NCBI RefSeq assembly: GCF_009363555.1
Contig: NZ_CP045372.1
Coordinates: 372,001 to 436,000 of the forward strand
Reading direction: 5' to 3'
From: Sulfitobacter sp. THAF37
GTDB lineage: Bacteria > Pseudomonadota > Alphaproteobacteria > Rhodobacterales > Rhodobacteraceae
Length of the DNA: 64,000 nt
This document shows, one piece after another, positions 25,810 through 34,858 of this stretch. The notes under the pieces are model-generated. The model searched no databases, was not told the origin of the DNA, and saw only the letters and a program-made list of their open reading frames with translations. Position numbers and translations under genes: made by a program. Every line of letters begins with the position of its first letter. Position 1 is the first letter of the stretch.

Positions 25810-26763
25810 TCAGATCAGTACGACAAACAGATAGAGCGCATATAGAGCGGAGAGCGCAATTCCCCAAAGCCGCGAGATATCGCGTCCGAGATAGACGAAG
25901 GGGATCAGGAGCAGCGACGCCCCCAGCATGACCCACAGGTCAAATCGCAGGAACTCCGGGTCCACCGTGATCGGGCCGACAAGGCTGGCAACGCCGATGA
26001 TCGCCAGCAGGTTGAACATGTTCGATCCGATCACATTGCCCAGCGCCACGTCTGCCTGGCGGCGCAGCGCGGCCATGACGGTCGTCGCCAGCTCGGGAAG
26101 CGACGTGCCCACCGCCACAAGCGTCAGGCCGATCACCGTGTCGCTGACGCCGTAGGCGGCCGCGATGATGGTGGCATTGTCGACCAGGAGGCTCGCGCCC
26201 AGCGGCAGACCGATCAGGCCCAGCACCAGGAACAGGCCGATCTGCCACGCGGGCATCTCGGGGTCCGCACCCTCCGGCTCCTCTTCCGCATCGTCGCCGC
26301 GGCAGGCGTTGCGGTGGTTACGGGCCTCGCTGAACTGGTCGAACAGCACGTAGCCAAGCCCCCCCAGCAGCACCAGCCCCGCCAGCCAGTCGAACACACC
26401 GCGAAACGCCAGCCCGATGAACAGCACCGAGGCCGCGATCATGAAGTTGAAGGTCTTGCGGGTGTTACACTCCGACGTGTGCATCGTCGCCAGCAGCGCC
26501 GGTATGCCCAGCACCAGCAGGATGTTCGCGGTGTTCGACCCCACCACGTTGCCCAGCGCGATCCCGGGCGCATCGTCGAGCACCGCCTTGATCGAGATCA
26601 GCAGCTCCGGCGCCGATGTGCCGAAGGCCACGATGGTCAGGCTGACGATCAGCGCAGGCACACCCAGCCGCAGCGACAGGTTCACGGCGCCCTTGACCAG
26701 CGCATCGCCTGCAAGCAGCAGGATCACCAGCCCAAGGATGGACAGCAGCCACGGCATCAGCAT
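25810..26763 (-). CDS. Ca2+/cation antiporter, CaCA family (YrbG-like)
   Basis: The 317-residue membrane protein consists of two inverted halves of about five helices each, with the twin alpha-repeats: AFGTSAPELL with GNVVGSNTANILLVLG in the first half, and AVGTSLPELATT with GNVIGSNMFNLLAIIG in the second. These bind the cation. A charged loop (about 150-170) separates the halves. Members exchange Ca2+ (or Na+) for H+ or Na+. Its ATG shares a base with the stop of the zinc-ribbon gene (TGATG). Confidence 0.92.
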   Translation of the reverse strand: MLMPWLLSILGLVILLLAGDALVKGAVNLSLRLGVPALIVSLTIVAFGTSAPELLISIKAVLDDAPGIALGNVVGSNTANILLVLGIPALLATMHTSECNTRKTFNFMIAASVLFIGLAFRGVFDWLAGLVLLGGLGYVLFDQFSEARNHRNACRGDDAEEEPEGADPEMPAWQIGLFLVLGLIGLPLGASLLVDNATIIAAAYGVSDTVIGLTLVAVGTSLPELATTVMAALRRQADVALGNVIGSNMFNLLAIIGVASLVGPITVDPEFLRFDLWVMLGASLLLIPFVYLGRDISRLWGIALSALYALYLFVVLI

Positions 26764-26927
26764 CAGCTACGCTCCCCACAGCCGCAGGGGCCCTTGCCGA
26801 TGCGGTAGCGCCCGCAGGCCGCACATTTCGTCTGGCGCAGGTGCTTGCCGCCGATCCAGTGCATTTTGCCGAACCAGGCCACGACCCCCATGAAAACGAG
26901 GAACAGAAGAACGATCTTGAATACCAT
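26763..26927 (-). CDS. 54-residue membrane-anchored zinc-ribbon protein
   Basis: This small protein has one N-terminal helix (MVFKIVLLFLVFMGVVAWFG) and a C-terminal ribbon with CAACG (CxxC) and CGC that could bind zinc. It sits in a three-gene chain: its start shares a base with the sppA-like stop (TAATG) and its stop with the exchanger start (TGATG), which strongly supports translation. Similar short proteins accompany these genes in Rhodobacteraceae. Its function is unknown. Confidence 0.75.
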   Translation of the reverse strand: MVFKIVLLFLVFMGVVAWFGKMHWIGGKHLRQTKCAACGRYRIGKGPCGCGERS

Positions 26928-27733
26928 TAAAGCCCAAACCGCGCGAAAGCCGCGCGTTCTTCTATGCCCTGCGCCACATCGTTGACCACATGCGCGCCGA
27001 ACCGCGACAGCAGCCCCTTGCGCAGGCCATAGCGGCGGAACTTCACCTTGTCGCCAAAGCGTTCCTTCATCATCGGGCGCAGGTGGCCGATGCCGTCGAT
27101 CAGGCCCAGCTCGGTCGCGCGTCTGGCCAACCATATCTCGCCGGTGAACAGGTCGCGGTCGCTGGCCAGCTTGCCCGCGCGGCGGCTTGTCACGTGATCC
27201 TTGAAGTTGTCATGGATGTCTTCCAGCAACCCTTTCAGGCGCGCGACATCTTCGGGGTCTTCGGGGCGGAAAGGGTCCAGCATGCTCTTGGACTCGCCCG
27301 CGGTATAGACCCGCCGTTCAACCCCGTGCTTGCCGATGAATTCATGCGCCCCGAACGTGGCCGAGATCACGCCGATCGACCCCAGGATCGACGAAGGATC
27401 GGCATAGATTTCATCCGCCGCAGCGGCAAGCCAGTAGCCCCCCGACGCCGCCACATCCTCGACAAAGGCGATGACCGGGATCTGCTTTTCCTCGGCCAGC
27501 CGGCGGATACGCGCCCCGATCAGCGAGGACTGCACAGGGCTGCCACCCGGCGAATTGACTTCCAGCGCGACAGCCTTGGGCTTGCCCCGGCTGAACGCCT
27601 TTTCGATGACCGGCCCCAGGGTCGCGTCGTTCAGAACGCCGCGGCCAGAGGTGCTGATCATGCCGGACAGCCGGATCACCGCAACTGTCGGGCCGGACTT
27701 CATAAAAGGCAGGTATTTGCTCATGCCCCCCAT
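26927..27733 (-). CDS. S49-family serine peptidase (SppA/SohB-like)
   Basis: The 268-residue protein has the S49 core: VNSPGG oxyanion segment, the nucleophile Ser in EDVAASGGYWLAAAA, and the general-base Lys in GESKSMLDPF. The family cleaves signal peptides or membrane-protein fragments. It lacks the long N-terminal membrane domain of full SppA, and is a one-domain enzyme like SohB or archaeal SppA. An ATG at 27724 (MSKYLPFMKSG) is an equally likely start. It leads the operon with the zinc-ribbon protein and cation exchanger. Confidence 0.9.
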   Translation of the reverse strand: MGGMSKYLPFMKSGPTVAVIRLSGMISTSGRGVLNDATLGPVIEKAFSRGKPKAVALEVNSPGGSPVQSSLIGARIRRLAEEKQIPVIAFVEDVAASGGYWLAAAADEIYADPSSILGSIGVISATFGAHEFIGKHGVERRVYTAGESKSMLDPFRPEDPEDVARLKGLLEDIHDNFKDHVTSRRAGKLASDRDLFTGEIWLARRATELGLIDGIGHLRPMMKERFGDKVKFRRYGLRKGLLSRFGAHVVNDVAQGIEERAAFARFGL

Positions 27734-27773
27734 GTAGAACGCCGGTGTCCGGCAAACAAGACGGCCCCCCGCT

Positions 27774-28535
27774 TTATTGACGAATGCGCCAGCCGGTCCG
27801 GAAAATCCACCAGATCACGCCCAGGCAGATGGCTGTGAATAACCCGATGGCCAGCAGGCTCGTGACGATCGGCACATCCGCCTGGTCGTAGAATGCCCAG
27901 CGGAACCCCGAGATCAGGTAGACCACCGGGTTGAACATGGACACCGTCTGCCAGACCGGCGGCAGCATCGAGATCGAGTAGAAGGAGCCACCCAGGAACA
28001 CCAGCGGCGTGACGATCAGCAAAGGCACGATCTGCAGCTGTTCGAAATTCCCCGCCCAGATGCCCAGGATGAACCCGAACAGCGAGAAACTGATCGTGGT
28101 CAGCAGCATGAAGGCCACCATCGCAAACGGGTGCGATATGCTGAAATCGACAAAGAAGAACGCCGTCAGCATGATGATGAACCCGATGATCAGCGCCTTG
28201 GTCGCAGCCGCACCGACATAGCCCATGACGATCTCCAGAAAGCTGATCGGCGCGGACAGGAGTTCAAAGAAGGTCCCGATGAACTTGGGAAAATAGATGC
28301 CGAAGGACGCATTGGAGATGGATTGCGTGATCACCGTCAGCATGATCAGCCCCGGCACGATGAACGCGCCGTAGCCCACGCCCTCGACCTCTTCGATGCG
28401 GCTGCCGATAGCGGCGCCGAAGACCACGAAGTAGAGCGATGTGGAAATCACAGGGGCGAGAAAGCTCTGCGCGATGGTCCGAAAAAAGCGCGCCATCTCA
28501 AACAGGTAGATCGACCGAACAGCCATCCAGTTCAT
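27774..28535 (-). CDS. ABC-2 type exporter permease
   Basis: The 253-residue integral membrane protein has six helices and the ABC-2 fold typical of YadH/NodJ-like permeases (start with an amphipathic [17 protein letters not shown], conserved [15 protein letters not shown] near helix 5). It pairs with the ATPase encoded just upstream (ATGA overlap). The substrate is unknown. Drug, lipid or polysaccharide export are all possible. Confidence 0.9.
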   Translation of the reverse strand: MNWMAVRSIYLFEMARFFRTIAQSFLAPVISTSLYFVVFGAAIGSRIEEVEGVGYGAFIVPGLIMLTVITQSISNASFGIYFPKFIGTFFELLSAPISFLEIVMGYVGAAATKALIIGFIIMLTAFFFVDFSISHPFAMVAFMLLTTISFSLFGFILGIWAGNFEQLQIVPLLIVTPLVFLGGSFYSISMLPPVWQTVSMFNPVVYLISGFRWAFYDQADVPIVTSLLAIGLFTAICLGVIWWIFRTGWRIRQ

Positions 28536-29461
28536 GCCGCGTCCTCCTTGACCAGATTGACAAAGATGTCCTCAAGGCTGGACTGCCGCGTGACCACGTC
28601 CCGCAGCACCAGCCCGGCGGCGGAAACATCCGCCAGAAGCTTGGTGATGCCGGTCCGCTCCGCATTGGTATCGTAGGTGTAGATCAGCGCATGGCCGTCC
28701 TCGGACAGTTTCAGATCGTCCGAGCGCAGGCTCTGCGGCACCTCGGTCAGCGGTTCGGTCAATTGCACCTCAAGTTCCTTCTGGCCCATCCGGGTCATCA
28801 GCTTGGCCTTTTCCTCGACCAGCAACAGCTCGCCATGCGCGATCACGCCGACCCGGTCGGCAATCGCCTCCGCTTCCTCGATGTAGTGGGTGGTCAGGAT
28901 GATGGTCACGCCATCCTCCTTCAGCTTGCCGACGGTCTGCCACATGTCCTTGCGCAGCTCCACGTCCACACCGGCTGTCGGTTCGTCCAGAAACAGCACG
29001 CGCGGGTCATGGGCCAACGCCTTGGCAATCAGAACGCGGCGCTTCATGCCGCCGGACAACTCCCTGATCTGGCTGTTCTTCTTGTCCCAGAGCGACAGCT
29101 GGCGCAGGACCTTTTCTATGTTGGTGTCATTCGGCGATTTGCCGAACAGCCCGCGGGAAAACCGCACGGTGTTGATGACCTTCTCGAACGGTTCCAGGTT
29201 GATCTCCTGCGGGACCAGTCCGATCATCGCGCGCGCCGCGCGGTAATCGGTCAGAATGTCGTGGCCAGCCACCGTGACCGACCCGCTGGTGGGCATGGTA
29301 ATGCCGCAGACGGTCGAGATCAGCGTGGTCTTGCCCGCCCCGTTGGGGCCCAGCAGCGCGAGGATCTCGCCCTCCCTGATCCCCAGGTTCACGCCCTTCA
29401 GCGCCTCGAACCCACCGTCGTAAGATTTACGAAGGTCGGTGATTTCTACGATATTCGACAT
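28532..29461 (-). CDS. ABC transporter ATP-binding protein (YadG/CcmA type)
   Basis: The 309-residue ATPase has Walker [11 protein letters not shown] (about 37-46), Q-loop VPQE, signature LSGGMKRR, Walker [11 protein letters not shown] and the H-loop THY. About 80 residues after the nucleotide-binding domain form the accessory C-terminal domain seen in DrrA/YadG relatives. The gene overlaps its permease as ATGA, forming a two-gene exporter operon. Confidence 0.93.
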   Translation of the reverse strand: MSNIVEITDLRKSYDGGFEALKGVNLGIREGEILALLGPNGAGKTTLISTVCGITMPTSGSVTVAGHDILTDYRAARAMIGLVPQEINLEPFEKVINTVRFSRGLFGKSPNDTNIEKVLRQLSLWDKKNSQIRELSGGMKRRVLIAKALAHDPRVLFLDEPTAGVDVELRKDMWQTVGKLKEDGVTIILTTHYIEEAEAIADRVGVIAHGELLLVEEKAKLMTRMGQKELEVQLTEPLTEVPQSLRSDDLKLSEDGHALIYTYDTNAERTGITKLLADVSAAGLVLRDVVTRQSSLEDIFVNLVKEDAA

Positions 29462-29522
29462 GCAAGGCCCTCTTCATCCCGCGCGAAGGTAGTCGGCGGG
29501 CGGATAAAGTAAACAGCTTCGT

Positions 29523-30038
29523 TCAGTCCTTCGACCGTCCGAACCATCCCTTCTTCTTCGGAGCTTCCTCGCCCTCCGCCGCACCGGCCTCTTCGGCGGG
29601 GCCTTCCAGCGTCTGCTGAAGGTTGTCAAAGAACTGATCCGCCATCTTCTTGGCAAAGCCATCAATGATCCGGCTGCCCAGCTGCGCGAGCTTGCCACCC
29701 ACCTTGGCCTCCACGTCGTAGCTCAGTTCGGTGCCGCCGTCCTTTTCGGCCAGCCGCACATCCGCGCCGCCCTTGGCAAAGCCCGCCGCACCGCCCTTGC
29801 CCGCACCGTCGATCTTCATGGATTCGCTGGGTACCAGATCGGTGATCGTCACCTGCCCCTTGAAGGTCGCCTTCACCGGGCCGACCTTTTGCACCACCGT
29901 CGCCTCATAGCCGTCTTCGACCGATCCCGTCACCTCCGTCGCGCCGGGCACGCAGGCCTTGAGCACCTCGGGGTCCAGCAGGGCCGCGTAAACCTCTGAC
30001 GGGGGCGCCGCGATCTGGCGGGTGTCTGACATCTGCAT
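29523..30038 (-). CDS. CoxG-like SRPBCC-domain protein
   Basis: The 171-residue protein is a CoxG (carbon monoxide dehydrogenase subunit G) family SRPBCC domain: ALLDPEVLKACVPGATEV near the start and RIIDGFAKKMADQFFDNL at the end. It is followed by a Lys/Gly-rich tail (APKKKGWFGRSKD) that could reach the membrane. No coxMSL genes are nearby, so a CO role cannot be assumed. Such proteins also occur as free-standing membrane-recruiting factors. Divergent from the EamA transporter gene. Confidence 0.85.
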   Translation of the reverse strand: MQMSDTRQIAAPPSEVYAALLDPEVLKACVPGATEVTGSVEDGYEATVVQKVGPVKATFKGQVTITDLVPSESMKIDGAGKGGAAGFAKGGADVRLAEKDGGTELSYDVEAKVGGKLAQLGSRIIDGFAKKMADQFFDNLQQTLEGPAEEAGAAEGEEAPKKKGWFGRSKD

Positions 30039-30140
30039 TGGGGGTCCTCCGGATTATTCATGGACAGGATAGTCAAACTGCCCGGACATTCCAGCACCAA
30101 ACGCACTGGACAGGGGCAGCCTGGCTGATAGGTCTTTGGC

Positions 30141-31121
30141 ATGACAGCCCTTCCCCAGAACCGCGCCGGACCGGCCATTGCCTTTGTGGTGGCGGGCATC
30201 CTTGCGATTTCAGTGAACGACATGCTGATCAAGCGGCTGTCGGGGGGCTATCCGCTGCACGAACTGGTTTTCGTCCGATCGGCCATCGGCATCCTGTTCA
30301 GCCTCGTGCTGGTGCAGATCGAGGGCGGCTGGCGTATCCTCAAGACCGACAGACCGGGCCTGCACCTGCTGCGCGGGGCGCTGGTGGTGATCGCCAACAT
30401 GACCTTCTTCATCGCGCTCGGGGCGATCCCGCTGGCCGACGCCACGGCGCTCTTCTTTGCCGCGCCGCTGTTCATCACGCTGCTGTCGATCCCGATCCTG
30501 GGCGAAAAGGTCGGCCCCCTGCGGCTGGGCGCCGTCACCGTGGGCTTTGTCGGGGTGATCATCATGCAGCGCCCCTGGGCGGGAACCGAGACACTGGCGG
30601 TCTCGCGGGTGGTCCTGCTGCTGCCGGTCCTGGCCGCCCTGACCTATGCGCTGAACCAGCTGATGACCCGCAGGCTGGGGGTCAAGAGCAAGGCATCGGC
30701 GCTGTCGGTCTACATCCAGACGGTCTTTATCGTGGTGTCGCTGGGTTTCTTCGTGGTGGCCGGCGACGGGCGCTTCGTGGATGAGGGCAGCTCGGCTTCC
30801 ATGCAGTTCCTGTTGCGCGCCTGGGTCTGGCCTGCGCCGGGCGACGGCTGGGTGTTTATCGGCATGGGATTGAACGCGGCGGTGATCGGCTATTGCCTCA
30901 GCGCCGCCTACCGGATGGCCGATGCGGCGACGGTGGCGCCCTTCGAATACCTGGGCCTGCCGCTGGCGGTGTTCTGGGGCTTCGTGATCTTCGGCGACCT
31001 GCCCGCCTGGGAGGTCTGGATCGGGATCGTGCTGATCCTCGGCTCGGGGCTGTTCGTCTTCCTGCGCGAACGGCAAAAGGCGCGCACCAGCATCAGCCGC
31101 CCCACCACCCGCCGGTATTGA
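30141..31121 (+). CDS. DMT-superfamily transporter with two EamA domains
   Basis: The 326-residue protein has ten predicted helices in two EamA repeats (about 12-145 and 160-310), with the typical GAIPLADATALFFAAPLF in the first and DAATVAPFEYLGLPLAV in the second. Family members export or take up metabolites, often amino acids or nucleosides. The substrate is unknown. The twin hairpins at 31126-31170 follow its stop. Confidence 0.9.
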   Translation: MTALPQNRAGPAIAFVVAGILAISVNDMLIKRLSGGYPLHELVFVRSAIGILFSLVLVQIEGGWRILKTDRPGLHLLRGALVVIANMTFFIALGAIPLADATALFFAAPLFITLLSIPILGEKVGPLRLGAVTVGFVGVIIMQRPWAGTETLAVSRVVLLLPVLAALTYALNQLMTRRLGVKSKASALSVYIQTVFIVVSLGFFVVAGDGRFVDEGSSASMQFLLRAWVWPAPGDGWVFIGMGLNAAVIGYCLSAAYRMADAATVAPFEYLGLPLAVFWGFVIFGDLPAWEVWIGIVLILGSGLFVFLRERQKARTSISRPTTRRY

Positions 31122-31125
31122 GCGC

Positions 31126-31170
31126 GCCGGAATTTTCAAAAATTCCGGACCGTTTTCTTCCAAGAAAACG
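31126..31170 (+). terminator. twin hairpins between convergent genes
   Basis: Hairpin 1 has arms CCGGAATTTT (31126-31135) and AAAATTCCGG (31138-31147). Hairpin 2 has arms CCGTTTTCTT (31149-31158) and AAGAAAACGG (31161-31170). The stop of the convergent oxidoreductase gene begins two bases later. Both stems are 10 bp and perfect, which suits bidirectional termination. Confidence 0.75.
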
Positions 31171-31171
31171 G

Positions 31172-32143
31172 CTACTCCGCCGCTGACACCTGCACCACCA
31201 CCTTGCCCGTCGCCTTGCGGGTCCGCAGCAGGTCCAGCGCCTCGTTCGCCTGTTCCAAGGGCAGCACGTTGCTGACGTGCGGCTTGATACTGCCTGCGAC
31301 ATACCAGTCGATGAGGGTGCGGAAACTGTCGGTCAGCACACTAGGTTTGATCCGCGCGTAGCCGCCCCAGTACAAGCCCAGAACCGTCAGGTTCTTGACC
31401 AGAAGGATATTCGCCGGGATCTGCGGCACCTCGCCACTGGCAAAGCCAAGCGGCAGCAGCCGTGCCTCGGGGTTGCAGGCCCGCATCGCCGCCTTGAACT
31501 GATCGCCACCGATCGGGTCGTAGACCACGTCAGCACCGCCCAGCGCCTTGACCGCCGCGCGGATGTCGTCGGTTTCGGAATCGATCAGGTGATCGGCGCC
31601 CAGCTTGCGGCAGATCTCAAGCTTTTCCTTGCCGCGGGCACAGGCGATGACCTCGGCGCCCATCAGCTTGCCCAGTTCCACCGCCGTCAGACCGACCCCC
31701 CCGGACGCCCCCAGCACCAGCAGCCGCTCGCCAGGCTTCAGCCCCGCCTTGTAGTCCAGCGCCACGTGGCTGGTGCCATAGGCGATCAGAAAGGCCGCCG
31801 CGTCCACCGCGCTCATCTCGTCGGGGATCGGCACACAGACCTCGGCCGGCAGCACCGCATATTCCGACAGCCCGCCGAAGCCGGCATAGGCCGCGATGCG
31901 CTGACCCTTCGCCAGCGTCTCCACCCCGTCCCCCAGGCCCTCGACCCGGCCCGCCAGTTCCATGCCAAGGGTAAAGGGCAGCGGCGGCTTTTCCTGGTAG
32001 GTCCCCTTGATCATCAGCGTGTCGCCAAAGTTCATGCCGCAGGTCTCGACCTTGACCAGCACCTCGCCCGGTCCGGGCACGGGCAGCTCCAGCTCCTGCA
32101 GGCTGAGGGGTTCGTCATAGGCGGTCACTTGCATCGCGCGCAT
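31172..32143 (-). CDS. NADPH:quinone oxidoreductase-type MDR enzyme
   Basis: This is a 323-residue zinc-free medium-chain dehydrogenase/reductase of the Qor type. It has the GroES-like N-terminal domain (CGMNFGDTLMIKGTYQEKPP), the NADPH-binding LVLGASGGVGLTAVELGK and DVVYDPIGGDQF. It probably reduces quinones or enones with NADPH. ATG 32143 (MRAMQVTAYDEP) was chosen over a frame opening at 32197 because it matches the family N-terminus. Confidence 0.9.
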   Translation of the reverse strand: MRAMQVTAYDEPLSLQELELPVPGPGEVLVKVETCGMNFGDTLMIKGTYQEKPPLPFTLGMELAGRVEGLGDGVETLAKGQRIAAYAGFGGLSEYAVLPAEVCVPIPDEMSAVDAAAFLIAYGTSHVALDYKAGLKPGERLLVLGASGGVGLTAVELGKLMGAEVIACARGKEKLEICRKLGADHLIDSETDDIRAAVKALGGADVVYDPIGGDQFKAAMRACNPEARLLPLGFASGEVPQIPANILLVKNLTVLGLYWGGYARIKPSVLTDSFRTLIDWYVAGSIKPHVSNVLPLEQANEALDLLRTRKATGKVVVQVSAAE

Positions 32144-32221
32144 CGGGGCATCCTTTCGATTTGCGGTGTTGTCACCCGTCCGGGCGGCCAAAGGCAAGCC
32201 CCGGCGCCGCAGCGTCAGAAG

Positions 32222-32332
32222 CTATCCCGCGTAGATCACCAGCCGGATGCCGTAGGCCACGACGCCCAGCACCGCGATGCTCATCCCCCACAGCAGCACG
32301 AACCAGCCCAGCCTGCGCAGCCAGAGCGGCAT
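32222..32332 (-). CDS. 36-residue DUF2474-type small subunit of bd oxidase
   Basis: The protein begins MPLWLRRLGWFVLLWGMSIA and is a single helix with a basic N-terminus, the layout of DUF2474 proteins found at the end of cyanide-insensitive-oxidase operons. They are analogous to CydX, which stabilises the E. coli enzyme. Its ATG shares a base with the cydB stop (TGATG), supporting translation. Confidence 0.75.
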   Translation of the reverse strand: MPLWLRRLGWFVLLWGMSIAVLGVVAYGIRLVIYAG

Positions 32333-33339
32333 CAGTGGTATCCTTCGTCCGGGTCGATCTTGCCCCTGAACACCCAATAGGCATAGGCGGTATAGGCCAG
32401 GATCATCGGGATCAGCACCAGCGTCCCGACCAGCGTGAACCATAGCGAACTTTCAGGCGCGGCCGCCTCCTCGATCGTCAGGGCACCGGGCACGATGTAG
32501 GGGTGGAAACTGATCCCGATACCGATGAACCCCAGCACGAACAGGCTGAGCGCGCAGAGAAACGGCTGAACGTCGCGCTGTGCCTGGAGACCCCTGAACA
32601 GGCCAAGAACGCACAGCCCCACCAGCACCGGCACCACAAAGCTGAACCCCATGGACGGCCAGGTGAACCAGCGTTCGAAATAGACATACCGCAGAAACGG
32701 CGTCCACAGGCTGACCGCCGCCATGAACACCACCGTCGCAATGGCAAACGGCCAGGCCAGCCTGCGCATGTGGGCCTGAATGCGGCCTTCCAGCTTCATG
32801 TTCAGCCAGGTCGCGCCCAGCATGGCGTAGCCGACCGTCACCGCCAACCCGGTCAGCAGCGTGAACGGCGTCAGCCAGTCCCACCAGCCGCCGGAATAGG
32901 CCCGGTTTTCGACCTCGATGCCCTGCACCAGCGCGCCCAGCGCGATCCCCTGGCAGAGCGAGGCCATCAGCGAGCCGCCGAAAAACGCGATGTCCCACGT
33001 GCCTTTCCAGCGTTTGGTCCGCCAGCGGTACTCAAAGGCGACGCCGCGAAACACCAGCCCCAGCAGCATCAGGATGATCGGCATGTAAAGCGCGGGCATC
33101 ACCACCGCATAGGCCAGCGGGAACACCGCGAACAGACCGCCGCCGCCCAGCACCAGCCAGGTTTCATTGCCGTCCCAGATGGGTGCTACGGAATTCATCA
33201 TCACGTTGCGCTCTTTCTCGTCCTTCGTCAGCGGAAACAGCAGCCCCACGCCCAGGTCAAAACCGTCGAGGATGACATAGACCAGCACCGCAAAGGCGAT
33301 GATTCCGGCCCAGATGAAGGACAATTCGAACCCCAGCAT
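32332..33339 (-). CDS. cydB: cytochrome bd-type (cyanide-insensitive) oxidase subunit II
   Basis: The 335-residue subunit has about nine helices and the CydB start YVILDGFDLGVGLLFP, MMNSVAPIWDGNETWLV, and FRGVAFEYR. The enzyme oxidises ubiquinol and reduces O2 to water without pumping protons. It follows cydA with a 1-base gap and overlaps the small DUF2474 gene. Confidence 0.95.
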   Translation of the reverse strand: MLGFELSFIWAGIIAFAVLVYVILDGFDLGVGLLFPLTKDEKERNVMMNSVAPIWDGNETWLVLGGGGLFAVFPLAYAVVMPALYMPIILMLLGLVFRGVAFEYRWRTKRWKGTWDIAFFGGSLMASLCQGIALGALVQGIEVENRAYSGGWWDWLTPFTLLTGLAVTVGYAMLGATWLNMKLEGRIQAHMRRLAWPFAIATVVFMAAVSLWTPFLRYVYFERWFTWPSMGFSFVVPVLVGLCVLGLFRGLQAQRDVQPFLCALSLFVLGFIGIGISFHPYIVPGALTIEEAAAPESSLWFTLVGTLVLIPMILAYTAYAYWVFRGKIDPDEGYH

Positions 33340-33340
33340 G

Positions 33341-34762
33341 TCAGGTCATCCCCTTGTCTTCGTGTTTGTCCTGCACCTGCGCCGCCGGGGTCGTGCCAGC
33401 GGTTCGGGTCGGTCCGTCGTCCATCATCGGCGCGTCGCTGACCGGCTTGATCGGCTTGTTCATCAGCCGCAGGATATAATAGGTGCCCGCCCCGAAGACG
33501 AAGAAATAGACGATGATGAACGCGATCAGAGAGGCCGCCACCGCCGGGGCCGCCACCGGCGACAGACTGTCGGATGTCCGCAGCAGCCCGTAGACGGTAA
33601 AGGGCTGGCGTCCCACCTCTGTCGTGATCCAGCCCGCCAACACGGCGACGAACCCCATCGGCCCCATCACCATCGACGCGCGCCAGAGCATGGGCGCGTC
33701 GAACAACCGCCCCCGCGCCCGCGCGATCAGCCCCCATATCCCCAGGCCCAGCATGGCGAACCCAAGCCCCACCATCACCCGGAAGGAGAAAAAGACGATG
33801 GCCACCGGCGGTTCGTCCTCGTCCGGGATGGTATCCAGCCCGGCAAGCGGCGCATTCAGATCATGCTTGAGGATCAGCGAACTCAGCTTGGGGATCTCCA
33901 CCGCGTAGTCGACCCGCTTCTCCGCCTGGTTTGGCAGGCCGAACAGGATCAGCGGCGCGCCGTCGGGGTGGCTGTCGAAATGCCCCTCCATCGCCATCAC
34001 CTTGGCGGGCTGGTGTTCCAGCGTGTTGATCCCGTGGAAATCGCCCGCCGCGATCTGCAACGGGGTGACAAGGACCAGCATCCACATCGCCATGGAGAAC
34101 ATGCGCCGCGCGGGCTTGTCCGCCCGGTCGCGCAGCAGATGCAGCGCGCCCACCGCGCCCACCACCAGCGCGGTGGTCAGGAAGGCCGCCAACACCATAT
34201 GCGTCAGCCGGTAGGGGAAGGACGGGTTGAAGACGATCTTCCACCAGTCCTCGGGGATGAACTGGCCCAGCTCGTTCATGCTGAACCCCGCGGGCGTCTG
34301 CATCCAGGAATTCACCGACAGAATCCAGGTCGCCGAGATCAGCGTGCCAAAGGCCACCATGCCCGTCGCGAACATGTGCAGCGCCTCGCCCACCCGTTCG
34401 CGGCCGAACAGCATGATCCCCAGAAACCCCGCCTCAAGGAAAAAGGCGGTCAGCACCTCATAGGCCATCAGCGGCCCGATCACCGGCCCCGCCTTGTCCG
34501 AAAAGACGGCCCAGTTGGTGCCGAACTGATAGGACATGACGATGCCCGACACGACCCCCATGCCAAAGGCGATGGCGAAAATCTTGACCCAGTATTTGAA
34601 CAGGATCAGGAATGTCTCGTCCCGCGTCCACAGCCAACGCGCGTTCAGCACCGCCAGAAAACTGGCCAGACCGATAGAGAACGCCGGAAAGATGATGTGA
34701 AACGAAATGGTGAAGGCGAACTGCACCCGGGCGAGGATCTCTGCGGAATATCCGTCCAACAT
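33341..34762 (-). CDS. cydA: cytochrome bd-type (cyanide-insensitive) oxidase subunit I
   Basis: The 473-residue subunit carries the hemes. The conserved His near the N-terminus (FTISFHIIFPAFSIG), YRLTHMVLAAF with the axial His, and GRQPFTVYGLLRT are visible. The periplasmic Q-loop between the relevant helices is short, pointing to the CioA subclass, which tends to be cyanide-resistant and may lack heme d. In GRQP the next residue is Phe where Trp is usual. ATG 34762 was chosen because it begins the family-typical MLDGYSAEILARVQFA. Confidence 0.95.
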   Translation of the reverse strand: MLDGYSAEILARVQFAFTISFHIIFPAFSIGLASFLAVLNARWLWTRDETFLILFKYWVKIFAIAFGMGVVSGIVMSYQFGTNWAVFSDKAGPVIGPLMAYEVLTAFFLEAGFLGIMLFGRERVGEALHMFATGMVAFGTLISATWILSVNSWMQTPAGFSMNELGQFIPEDWWKIVFNPSFPYRLTHMVLAAFLTTALVVGAVGALHLLRDRADKPARRMFSMAMWMLVLVTPLQIAAGDFHGINTLEHQPAKVMAMEGHFDSHPDGAPLILFGLPNQAEKRVDYAVEIPKLSSLILKHDLNAPLAGLDTIPDEDEPPVAIVFFSFRVMVGLGFAMLGLGIWGLIARARGRLFDAPMLWRASMVMGPMGFVAVLAGWITTEVGRQPFTVYGLLRTSDSLSPVAAPAVAASLIAFIIVYFFVFGAGTYYILRLMNKPIKPVSDAPMMDDGPTRTAGTTPAAQVQDKHEDKGMT

Positions 34763-34858
34763 GGCCTGACCTTTCTGCTTTCCCACCCGGACATAAAGCT
34801 TTTGCCCGGCCTGTACAGCGTCACATTTCGCCGCAGCGTCGCCAGGGGCCGGAAGCCC

